From CAYQQJ01 sp964515945 (GTDB lineage Bacteria > Pseudomonadota > Gammaproteobacteria > Pseudomonadales > Cellvibrionaceae): a DNA stretch of 13,834 nucleotides. The DNA lies in the NCBI GenBank assembly GCA_964515945.1, contig CAZEWY010000085.1:1-13834 (forward strand), given 5' to 3'. Every line of letters starts with the position of its first letter. Position 1 is the first letter of the stretch. Below, one piece after another: positions 7,101-13,834 of the stretch. Made by a program: the position numbers and the translations under genes. The notes beneath the pieces are model-generated. The model searched no databases and had not been told where the DNA came from. It was given only the letters and a program-made list of their open reading frames with translations.

Positions 7101-7520
7101 TTGAACACACAAAAAGGCTTTACCTTGATTGAACTGATCGCGGTGATCGTTATTATAGGAATCTTGGCGGCTGTGGCTGTACCGAAGTTTGTGGATCTGT
7201 CGACAGCGGCGGAAGAGGCGGCTGTGGATGGTGTAGCTGGCGCACTTAACAGTGCTTCCGCACTGAATCACGCCAACAATGTTGCTGATGATGCTGGATT
7301 GACCACAACTACGGCTTTAGTAGCAGTCGTTGACTGCGACGACGTAGTCGGGCTATTGGATGGTGGTTTACCGGATGGTTATGCTGTTCCGGCTGGTGCT
7401 GGCAGTATTGCTGAGGGCGATACTGACTCTGCATGTCTAGTAGGTATTGATACCGACGGTGATGCGACTACAATCGAAGGGACTTCTACGACTTTCACAG
7501 CGTACGGCGTAACTCCCTAA
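7101..7520 (+). CDS. mshA: MshA, major MSHA pilin
   Basis: This is the prepilin of the main fibre subunit, 139 residues from TTG 7101. It has a six-residue leader (MNTQKG) cut before Phe7. The mature protein starts FTLIELIAVIVIIG with Glu5 conserved, and the helix continues into VPKFVDLSTAAEEAAVDGVA, a stretch typical of MshA-type pilins. Cys79 and Cys112 probably form the C-terminal disulphide loop. The globular part is acidic and rich in Asp, Gly, Ala and Thr. TTG 7101 is preferred over an in-frame GTG at 7092 because of ribosome-site spacing and because it gives the usual leader length. Codon use looks richer in T-ending GTT and GCT than in its neighbours, as in highly expressed genes. It precedes mshC by 20 bases with no terminator visible between them. 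Confidence 0.9.
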   Translation: MNTQKGFTLIELIAVIVIIGILAAVAVPKFVDLSTAAEEAAVDGVAGALNSASALNHANNVADDAGLTTTTALVAVVDCDDVVGLLDGGLPDGYAVPAGAGSIAEGDTDSACLVGIDTDGDATTIEGTSTTFTAYGVTP

Positions 7521-7540
7521 ATCGTCGGGATATTAAACCA

Positions 7541-7981
7541 ATGACGTCGAGGGTGGATGGCGGCTTTACACTTGTAGAACTGATCGCCATTATTGTAGTT
7601 CTCGGAGTGATCAGCGTTACGGTCGCCTCCCGCTCTACAGGTACTTTGACAGCACAACTCCAGGCAAGCCGCGACTCCATAGTCGCGGCGCTGCTTTTAG
7701 CGCAGCAGCGCGCCATGGCGCAAGTCGATCCGGTACGTGTTGTCAGTGGCGGCAGTCAGCTCGATATTCAGCAGGATAGCGGCGGCGGCTATCAAAGTGT
7801 TCGCATTGGGGGAATGCAATATCCGTTGGATTTGGCGGCGAGCCAGACGCTCAGCAGCCATACCCTTGAATATAACCGTCTGGGTCAAATAGAGGGAGTG
7901 ACAACCAATACCAGCATGGTGTTAAGCCAGGGTTCCGGCTCGATAACCATAACCATATCACCCAGCGGGTTCAGCCAGTAA
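7541..7981 (+). CDS. mshC: MshC, minor MSHA prepilin
   Basis: This is a 146-residue prepilin with cleavage between Gly8 and Phe9 (VDGG|FTLVEL), Glu13 as mature Glu5, and a hydrophobic helix at about 9-28. The helical segment SRDSIVAALLLAQQRAMAQ at 43-61 is the pattern seen in MshC/GspH-like minor pilins, and the rest is predicted beta-rich. There are no cysteines. GGGA at 7527-7530 is a weak ribosome site, 10 bases before ATG 7541. Order and size fit mshC directly after mshA. In type IV pili such proteins form part of the priming complex at the fibre tip; that role is inferred here. Confidence 0.85.
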   Translation: MTSRVDGGFTLVELIAIIVVLGVISVTVASRSTGTLTAQLQASRDSIVAALLLAQQRAMAQVDPVRVVSGGSQLDIQQDSGGGYQSVRIGGMQYPLDLAASQTLSSHTLEYNRLGQIEGVTTNTSMVLSQGSGSITITISPSGFSQ

Positions 7982-7991
7982 GGTCACGCCC

Positions 7992-8468
7992 ATGCGTACC
8001 GCTCCTTTTTCGCAATCTTCTTTCGCCAGTCGCGGCGTCACCCTTGTAGAACTGCTGGTTTTTATCGTGGTTGTCAGCATAGCGCTGGTGGCCTTTTTAG
8101 GCGTGTTCAGCTCTCAGGTCATTCACAGCGTGGATCCGGTTGCCCGCGTGCGGGCTCTGGAAAAGGGCCAGGCTCTGCTTGATGAAATTCTCTCCCGGAA
8201 ATTCGCAGACAACACACCCACAGGCGGCATTCCGGCCTGTGCCCCTTGCGCCCCTATCGGAACCAGCGCGGGTGGAACCGATAGCGATGTCGGTGATTAC
8301 GATGGCTATTCCGACACATCCGACCCCGGCTATCCCGTAACTGTTACGGTCAGCGAGGCGGGTGCCGACCTGAGTATTGCCAACGAACAAGCGCGTTTGA
8401 TTACAGTCACTGTGGGCGTGCCAAACAATGGTTCACTGCGGCTCAGCGCCTATCGGGTGAATTTCTGA
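7992..8468 (+). CDS. mshD: MshD, minor MSHA prepilin
   Basis: This is a 158-residue prepilin with a 15-residue leader cut before Val16 (FASRG|VTLVEL) and Glu20 as mature Glu5. The helix continues into SVDPVARVRALEKGQALLDEIL (split here at about 46-67 of the protein), a PilV/GspI-like arrangement typical of MshD. A Cys83/Cys86 pair lies in a Pro/Gly-rich loop, followed by an Asp/Gly-rich stretch (about 97-115) and a beta-rich C-terminus. The ribosome site is AAGG at 7980-7983, overlapping the mshC stop. Its own stop overlaps the mshO start by one base (TGATG), implying coupled translation and similar amounts of both. Confidence 0.86.
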   Translation: MRTAPFSQSSFASRGVTLVELLVFIVVVSIALVAFLGVFSSQVIHSVDPVARVRALEKGQALLDEILSRKFADNTPTGGIPACAPCAPIGTSAGGTDSDVGDYDGYSDTSDPGYPVTVTVSEAGADLSIANEQARLITVTVGVPNNGSLRLSAYRVNF

Positions 8469-9256
8469 TGCACCCCGCCCGTGGCTTTACGCTGATAGAG
8501 CTCATCACGGTAATAGTGATATTGGCCATAGTCGCAGCCATAGGCAGTGGTTTTGTCATCACAGCTGTTGAAAGTTACATGGATACACAGCAAAGAGCCA
8601 AGCTGGTCCAGAAAGGCCGCCTCGCCTTGGAGCAGATGACCCGCCAGTTGCGCGTCGCCCTGCCGCATTCAATGCGGGTTAGCCCGTCCGGGAACTGTAT
8701 CGAATTTATTCCCATCCTTGCGGGTGCCATCTATACAGATACCGTTCCGGATGCCACCAACAATGCGCCCCTGACGTCCAGCATTGAGAGTTCGCCGGTA
8801 AATTTGGGTTTGGGAACGCCCGAGTACGTCGCGATAGGTGGCCTCACTGGTGCCGATATCTACAACACGGGAACTCCTGCCGCCCTTGCTGACTATGCCG
8901 GCATGACCGCCGGTCCACCCACTGTGGTGAATCTGGCATCCGCCCATCGCTTTGTGCGCAACTCTATCAATAACCGTATGTTCATTACGGACGAACCCAT
9001 GCGGTTCTGCGTGGATGGCGGCGATCTGGTTCAAAACACTGATTACGGTCTTATCGCGAGTGCCATGTCGGACGGTAACCCCGGCACACGCGTCACCATT
9101 GTTCCCGGAGTCGCGGCGCCCACTGGCAAACAGGCGTTCGCGCTCTCCGGCGGCAGCGAAGACAGAAATACCGCGATACTGATTAACCTGTTGTTCCTGC
9201 AGGGCAGTGCCGAGGTTGAATTGAATCATCAGGTGTTGGTGCGCAATGTTCCCTGA
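8468..9256 (+). CDS. mshO: MshO, PilW/GspJ-like minor MSHA prepilin
   Basis: This is a 262-residue prepilin with leader MHPARG cut before Phe7 and Glu11 as mature Glu5. After the hydrophobic helix (7-33) comes the family hallmark LALEQMTRQLRVALPHSMRV at 52-71, as in MshO and PilW/GspJ proteins. Cys77 and Cys181 could pair. It is the longest of the pilins here, as usual for this class. It would form part of the minor-pilin tip complex together with MshC, MshD and MshP. The gene overlaps mshD by one base at its start and mshP by 11 bases at its end. Confidence 0.87.
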   Translation: MHPARGFTLIELITVIVILAIVAAIGSGFVITAVESYMDTQQRAKLVQKGRLALEQMTRQLRVALPHSMRVSPSGNCIEFIPILAGAIYTDTVPDATNNAPLTSSIESSPVNLGLGTPEYVAIGGLTGADIYNTGTPAALADYAGMTAGPPTVVNLASAHRFVRNSINNRMFITDEPMRFCVDGGDLVQNTDYGLIASAMSDGNPGTRVTIVPGVAAPTGKQAFALSGGSEDRNTAILINLLFLQGSAEVELNHQVLVRNVP

Positions 9257-9683
9257 TCGCCGCTATAACCTTAAAAGACAGCAAGGTTTCCTGATTCCGT
9301 TGGCGTTGTTTATTCTCGTCGGCATGTTGGCACTATCCCTCACAGCCGCGCGTCTTACCGGTCAGAGCAGCACCAGCAGCACGCTTGAAATGCTCTCTAC
9401 CCAGGCCTTTTTTGCCGCCGAATCCGGCGGTCAATACGCCATGTACAAGCTGTTCAGTGGAGTCACAAGCCAGGCTGGAACCGATAGCAATTGCGCGACC
9501 TTGGCCGAAACGGTCAATTTTCCCAATACGGCGCTTGGCCTGAGCGCCTGTGCCGTAAATATTAGCTGCACGGCTACTGCCTCCGGCGGAACAGGATTTT
9601 ACACTCTGACCAGTGCTGCCAGCTGCGGCAGTGGCGATCTGAGTGCGCAGCGTTCCATCCAGATTTCGGCGTCGATGCCATGA
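9246..9683 (+). CDS. mshP: MshP, PilX-like minor pilin lacking Glu5
   Basis: The protein has 145 residues. A basic leader ends RQQG, and the likely mature start is Phe15 with the hydrophobic helix FLIPLALFILVGMLALSL (15-32). The fifth mature residue is Leu, not Glu, as is common for MshP/PilX/GspK-type tip subunits. The segment TQAFFAAESGGQYAMYKLF at 52-70 matches the conserved pattern after the helix in this family. Cys83, 102, 108 and 127 could form two disulphides. The start at 9246 lies inside the last codons of mshO, and the stop overlaps mshQ by four bases (ATGA). A subunit without Glu5 is expected at the very tip, directly below MshQ; this placement is inferred. Confidence 0.85.
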   Translation: MFPDRRYNLKRQQGFLIPLALFILVGMLALSLTAARLTGQSSTSSTLEMLSTQAFFAAESGGQYAMYKLFSGVTSQAGTDSNCATLAETVNFPNTALGLSACAVNISCTATASGGTGFYTLTSAASCGSGDLSAQRSIQISASMP

Positions 9684-12600
9684 AACAAGTCATGTTGCCC
9701 GGTCGTCTCATCCAGTTGTGTCGCAAAAATCGCGCGCGATTTATAGTGTTGCTTATAGGCTGGTGCCTATTGGAGATGGGAGGTCGAGCCTACGCCCAAT
9801 GCACAAATTGCACGACCACTATGGGCGGTGGTTATACCACTCTTGTGTTCCAAGTGGGGGAGGGTAGCTTTACTCCGCCAGTTGGTGTGACCAGTATTGA
9901 TTATCTCATTGTTGGCGGCGGCGGCGGCGGTAGTGGTGGTCGTGGCATTGTGTATTGGCCGCCTGTCCCAGCGAGCGCTGGAACAGGCGGGGCGGCCGGC
10001 GGCATAACCGGTGGTGAATCCGTACCCGTGATACCGCTGCAACCCTACGACGTCACTGTGGGCGATGGCGGTGATGGTGGTGATCCTGATCCTGAACCGG
10101 GCGAAGCAGGGGGGGCGTCAACTTTTTTGGGGCAGACCGCTACAGGCGGCCAAGGAGGAAGTCTGCCTGGTCCATCCGGCAATGGTTCGGGTGGAGATGG
10201 CGCCTCCACAACAGGCACTCCAGGTACCGCCGCTTCAGCGGGCGACGGCGGTGAGGGTGTCGCGAACAATCTTACTGGAAGCATTATCTACTACAGCGGT
10301 GGTGGCGGCGGCGGAAGCCTTAGTGGCTCCGGTGGTACAGGCGGAGCCGGTGGTGGTGGCGATGGAGGCTCTCAAAATGCCGGATTGAATGCAGCTCCTG
10401 GTTCTGGCGGTGGCGGTGGCGGTGGCGGAGTGCGAAACGAATTTTGGGGTCAAGGCTATGCCGGCGGCGATGGCGGCTCAGGGACCGTGGTCATTCGTTA
10501 TATCACACCCATCCCCCCCCCTCCACCGGCAGTTGTAATGGAATATCACATGGACGAAGACGGCTGGAACGGTACGCCTGGTGAAGTGCTGGATAGCAGT
10601 GGCAATGGCAATCACGCCACAGCCAACGGCGCGGACATAGGGACCGGCAATGAAGCTATCCCCGGCACCACCGGAACCTGCGCCTACGGAAATTTCGACG
10701 GCAACGATTATATTGATGTGCCGGGGCTTTCGAATACGCTCAATGCGACTGCCAGCCTCGCCTTCTGGATACGCACTACCCAGAACGGCAGCGATAATGC
10801 CTGGCAGGCACCAGGTATTGCCGGTGTTGAGATAAATGGTGAACAGGATGATATTTTTTGGGGCTGGCTGGATGACAATGGTCATATCGGCATAGCCGTC
10901 GGAGATGACTATCAGGACGAGAACAAATCCACGATCCCCATTAATGATGGTACTTGGCATCACATTGTACTCACACGCAATCATCAGACGGGCGCTGTGG
11001 AAATCTACATCGATGGAGCACTGGATAATAGCGGCACCACAGGGACGGGCGTCATTGGCAACGGCTACAGCAATATCGGTCAAATCGAAGATTCCGGCGA
11101 GTTCTTTGCCGGCGACCTCGATGAAGTCATGGTTTTCGACAGCGTTGTTTCCGCGACCGATGTGGCCAACATCATGGCGACGACCCATCCCTGCGCCACC
11201 ACCTTCTGCCCCATGGGTATCCCCACCGGCGGTCTCGTCGGTGAGTACTTTGACGGTATCGACCTTTCAGGCAGTCCTGTAGACACCCGCATTGACGGAC
11301 CCATAAACTTCGACTGGGGAAATGGAGCGCCTCCCGGCATTTCCGGTACCGGGTTAGACCAATTCTCAGTTCGTTGGAGCGGCTATCTGAGAGTGGAGGA
11401 GAGCGACGGCTATCAGTTTCAGGTGGCGACAGACGATGGCGTGCGTCTGTGGGTGGATGGCAATCTGTTAATAGACGAGTGGTACCCTCAGAGCCGGACG
11501 ACACATGAGTCTCCGCGCTGGACCGATCTGACTGCGGGCCAACCGGTCCCCATCGTCTTGGAATATTATGAAGCTACTGGCGACGCGGTCATAGAGCTTT
11601 ATTGGGACCAGCAGGGTGGCCCTTCCAATTTTGTCCCGATTCCCGCGGGTCCAGATCCCTTGGGTACCGGCCTCTACTACTGCGCACCACCGGTGGCGGA
11701 TCACTACCGCATCTCCCATAGCGGCAGCGGCATTACCTGCGAAGGTGAGCCCATCACCATCAGCGCCCACAACGCCGACGGCAGCTATTTCACGCCCGTC
11801 GCGGGGACTCAGGTGACCCTGGTGACTGAACCCGCTACGGGTACCTGGGCGGGTGGCAATACCTTTACCTTTACCGGCGTGGAATCGTCTTTTACAAAAT
11901 ACCTCCGCCAGACACAGGTGGCGACACTCGATATCGATGTCAGCGATGGTGTTGCGGTGGAGACCGTAGCCGTAGATCCGCCCATCACTTTCACGGATAT
12001 CGCTCTGCGTTTTTACGGCGACAGCGCCCGAAATCCCATGCCCGATCAGGTCGCGGGTGTCGAGGATCCAGATCTGGTGGTGGCAGTGTTGGAAACCGAT
12101 ACGGATACGGGGGCTTGTGTGGCACGGCTTGACGACGCCGACGGGCAAGTCGTTGGGTTGGCCTACGAGTGCCGTGATCCGGTCGCTTGCAGTAGCGGCC
12201 AGACGCTGTCCATCAATGGCAGCCCGGGCATTCAGGCCATCGGCGGAGCTGTTTCTTACACAGACGTCAATCTAGATTTTGATGCCAATGGGTTTGCGTC
12301 GATCCCCCTCCAATACAGTGACGTGGGGCGAATCCAGTTGCACGGCCAGGTGGTGCTACCGGAAACTGGCAATGATCCCGCCATTACTGTGGCCGGTTCA
12401 AGCTCTGAATTCGTGGTCAGGCCCTATACGCTTGCCATCAGCCTGGTGGAAACGGCGGCCGGCGTCGCCAACCCGCAGACTACCGACAGTGGTGCAAGTT
12501 TTGCGGCGGCAGGGGAGTCCTTTACCGTCCGCATCGAGGGGCGCAACGCACAGGGCGCGGTGACGCCCGCCTTCGGACGTGAAAGCACACCGGAAGATGT

Positions 12601-13768
12601 GGAAGTCGGTTTGGCGGCCTTGGTGTTTCCCATCGGCGGCAGCATTGGCAGCTTGATCAATGCCGCCGCTTTTAGCCCTGTTGCAGCAGTTCCCGGTGTG
12701 TACGAAAACAAAAATTTGCGTTGGAGCCAGGTAGGAACCATGACCCTGGTGCCGTCCCTGACGGATGGCGATTACCTGGGGGCCGGCGATCTGGCCAGCG
12801 CGCCAGCGGCCAGTGAACCTATCGGGCGCTTCTACCCGTTTGAGTACAGGCTTTCTGCTTCGTCTGTAAGCGACGGTTGTGGCAGCTTCACCTACATGGG
12901 CAACCCAGCCATTGAACTGGATTACGCCGTGCAGGCGTTGGGAATGAGCTCGGGCCTTGTCACCAACTACGACACCGCCTTGGGTTACGGTTTCGCCACC
13001 CCGGCCTATGTGGCGGAAAATGCCAATGATGGAACCGCCAGAAGCGGTCGCGTAGCGGTGACAGATGCCGGGGCCTGGGAAAATGGCGTTTTATCCCTGG
13101 ACACCACCGCGTCCTTTAATCGTCTGGCGGCACCGGATGGGCCCCTGACGCAACTACAACTGGGACTACAGATTGTTGATACCGTCGATAGCCGCCCCTT
13201 GACGACTCTCAATATGCGCGCGACAACCGGTAACGATTGTGTTGTTACGGGAGACTGTGACGCGGCGACTCTGGGTGGTGAAATTGAAATGCGCTTCGGC
13301 CGGGTGCGGCTGGATGATGGGTTTGGGCCGGAGACGGCGGACCTTCCAGCCACCTTTATCACCGAATACTGGGATGGCAATCGCTGGAGTCCCAGCTCTG
13401 CGGACTCCTGTACCCGTATCGCCACATCCGATATCTTGTTCAACAGTGTTGGGCTCGACGCCGCCACGGCAATTGATGTGGGCGGTACTGATAATAATGC
13501 CACTGCCGGTATTTACCCGGATGCAAATCTGGGGGATGCCTACCTGGATTTTATTGATGGCAATGGGTTGAACGCCTTTGCGGCACCGGGGGCCGGGGTC
13601 ACTGGTGCCTTCACCATGGATGTGGATCTCACAAATTATCCCTGGTTGCAGTTTGACTGGAACCAGGACGGAAATTACGCTGAACCGGCGGTGCCGACGG
13701 CGGCTTTCAACTTCGGTAGTTATCGCGGACATGACAGGATTATTTATTGGCAGGAAGTTTTGCAATAG
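9680..13768 (+). CDS. mshQ: MshQ, large multidomain pilus-tip protein and probable adhesin
   Basis: The protein has 1362 residues. A basic n-region and hydrophobic core (21-31) end in AYA at 37-39, a likely Sec signal peptide. Next comes a glycine-rich region (about 52-275) opened by FTPPVGVTSIDYLIVGGGG, then a proline run (279-283). A LamG-like concanavalin A fold follows (about 286-505, with GTWHHIVLTRN and VEIYIDGALDN). A PA14 domain comes next (about 514-655, from GLVGEYFDG to the DDGVRLWVDGNLLIDEW core). The remainder, about 672-1362, is the conserved MshQ C-terminal region ending YRGHDRIIYWQEVLQ, which identifies the gene. LamG and PA14 domains often bind carbohydrate, so this is probably the tip adhesin of the fibre, comparable in position to PilY1. 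A run of nine C at 10513-10521 could shift the frame. Confidence 0.93.
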   Translation: MKQVMLPGRLIQLCRKNRARFIVLLIGWCLLEMGGRAYAQCTNCTTTMGGGYTTLVFQVGEGSFTPPVGVTSIDYLIVGGGGGGSGGRGIVYWPPVPASAGTGGAAGGITGGESVPVIPLQPYDVTVGDGGDGGDPDPEPGEAGGASTFLGQTATGGQGGSLPGPSGNGSGGDGASTTGTPGTAASAGDGGEGVANNLTGSIIYYSGGGGGGSLSGSGGTGGAGGGGDGGSQNAGLNAAPGSGGGGGGGGVRNEFWGQGYAGGDGGSGTVVIRYITPIPPPPPAVVMEYHMDEDGWNGTPGEVLDSSGNGNHATANGADIGTGNEAIPGTTGTCAYGNFDGNDYIDVPGLSNTLNATASLAFWIRTTQNGSDNAWQAPGIAGVEINGEQDDIFWGWLDDNGHIGIAVGDDYQDENKSTIPINDGTWHHIVLTRNHQTGAVEIYIDGALDNSGTTGTGVIGNGYSNIGQIEDSGEFFAGDLDEVMVFDSVVSATDVANIMATTHPCATTFCPMGIPTGGLVGEYFDGIDLSGSPVDTRIDGPINFDWGNGAPPGISGTGLDQFSVRWSGYLRVEESDGYQFQVATDDGVRLWVDGNLLIDEWYPQSRTTHESPRWTDLTAGQPVPIVLEYYEATGDAVIELYWDQQGGPSNFVPIPAGPDPLGTGLYYCAPPVADHYRISHSGSGITCEGEPITISAHNADGSYFTPVAGTQVTLVTEPATGTWAGGNTFTFTGVESSFTKYLRQTQVATLDIDVSDGVAVETVAVDPPITFTDIALRFYGDSARNPMPDQVAGVEDPDLVVAVLETDTDTGACVARLDDADGQVVGLAYECRDPVACSSGQTLSINGSPGIQAIGGAVSYTDVNLDFDANGFASIPLQYSDVGRIQLHGQVVLPETGNDPAITVAGSSSEFVVRPYTLAISLVETAAGVANPQTTDSGASFAAAGESFTVRIEGRNAQGAVTPAFGRESTPEDVEVGLAALVFPIGGSIGSLINAAAFSPVAAVPGVYENKNLRWSQVGTMTLVPSLTDGDYLGAGDLASAPAASEPIGRFYPFEYRLSASSVSDGCGSFTYMGNPAIELDYAVQALGMSSGLVTNYDTALGYGFATPAYVAENANDGTARSGRVAVTDAGAWENGVLSLDTTASFNRLAAPDGPLTQLQLGLQIVDTVDSRPLTTLNMRATTGNDCVVTGDCDAATLGGEIEMRFGRVRLDDGFGPETADLPATFITEYWDGNRWSPSSADSCTRIATSDILFNSVGLDAATAIDVGGTDNNATAGIYPDANLGDAYLDFIDGNGLNAFAAPGAGVTGAFTMDVDLTNYPWLQFDWNQDGNYAEPAVPTAAFNFGSYRGHDRIIYWQEVLQ
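9913..10498 (+). repeat. GGN-rich low-complexity coding stretch in mshQ
   Basis: This part of mshQ encodes residues about 79-273, where glycine is by far the commonest residue, in runs such as six to eight consecutive Gly. The DNA is correspondingly rich in GGC and GGT codons and includes a run of seven G (10109-10115). The repeats are irregular, with no fixed period, so this is codon-level low complexity and not a tandem array. Confidence 0.8.
10513..10521 (+). repeat. Run of nine C in mshQ, possible phase-variation tract
   Basis: Nine consecutive C occur in the codons for the proline linker (Ile278 and Pro279-281) between the glycine-rich and LamG regions. The gene is in frame at this length. 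Gain or loss of one base would remove the LamG, PA14 and conserved C-terminal regions. Tracts of this type act as slippage switches in surface genes of other bacteria; whether this one does is unknown. Confidence 0.6.
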
Positions 13769-13775
13769 AAAAAGA

Positions 13776-13834
13776 ATGAATCTAAAACTAGTGGTATGGA
13801 ATCGACAGATCGGGAAATGTTTTTTGAAGATGAT
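13776..13834 (+). other. End of window, possible start of a further gene
   Basis: Two frames stay open to the window end after mshQ. One begins at ATG 13776 (MNLKLVVWNRQIGK) with a weak purine stretch upstream. The other begins at ATG 13796 (MESTDREMFFEDD). Neither has a convincing ribosome site. No terminator hairpin is visible between 13769 and 13834, so the transcript may continue. Confidence 0.2.

Noticed and set aside
6998..7132. A 44-codon frame (starting MDAADNNTETGK) in the mshA leader
   Set aside because: It has no ribosome binding site and runs into the mshA coding region in another frame. The stretch is better explained by the hairpins; a leader peptide cannot be wholly excluded.
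9766..9805. Lipoprotein signal in MshQ
   Set aside because: Cysteines at residues 29 and 41 do not follow a lipobox; the AYA motif before Gln40 fits an ordinary signal peptidase I site better.
9913..10498. CRISPR-like or tandem repeat array in the GGN-rich region
   Set aside because: The repetition is irregular and follows glycine codons in the mshQ frame; there are no fixed repeats with unique spacers.
10478..11188. Long open frame of 236 codons on the minus strand opposite mshQ
   Set aside because: It lies wholly opposite the LamG-coding part of mshQ, resembles no family I know and is explained by codon bias of the sense gene. Other antisense frames opposite mshE and mshG are rejected for the same reason.

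Overview
The window carries most of an MSHA-type (mannose-sensitive haemagglutinin) type IV pilus locus, all on the + strand. Gene order is mshM, mshN, mshE, mshG, an unassigned minor prepilin, a four-helix membrane protein, mshA, mshC, mshD, mshO, mshP and mshQ. The first bases hold the end of an upstream gene, probably the secretin gene mshL. This order and these families are typical of Gammaproteobacteria such as Vibrio, Shewanella and relatives. The base composition is moderately GC-rich and the proteins are not close to textbook Vibrio forms, so I would only say a gammaproteobacterium, probably aquatic or sediment-dwelling.

Bases 1-5624 hold the assembly machinery: an ExeA-like AAA+ ATPase (MshM), a single-pass TPR protein (MshN), the extension ATPase with its c-di-GMP-binding N-terminal domain (MshE), and the polytopic platform protein (MshG). 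MshE starts at a TTG codon. A 138-base gap between mshE and mshG holds a degenerate 7-bp tandem repeat.

Bases 5624-6903 depart from the Vibrio layout. A minor prepilin is translationally coupled to mshG. It is followed by a 199-residue membrane protein that I do not recognise, made of two copies of one unit offset by exactly 100 residues. A gap of about 197 bases then holds a possible promoter and two hairpins before mshA, which probably starts at TTG 7101.

Bases 7101-13768 hold the structural genes: the major pilin MshA, the minor pilins MshC, MshD, MshO and the PilX-like MshP, and a 1362-residue MshQ. Spacing is tight: mshD/mshO, mshO/mshP and mshP/mshQ overlap. MshQ combines a signal sequence, a glycine-rich region, a LamG-like lectin fold, a PA14 domain and the conserved MshQ C-terminal region, so it looks like a large pilus-tip adhesin. 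A run of nine C residues at the linker between its glycine-rich and LamG regions could allow on/off switching.

The inferred working scheme is that MshE, controlled by c-di-GMP, drives MshG to add MshA subunits. The minor pilins would prime the fibre and hold MshQ at the tip, and the fibre would exit through MshL. The prepilin peptidase, the retraction ATPase and mshI/J/K are not in the window.
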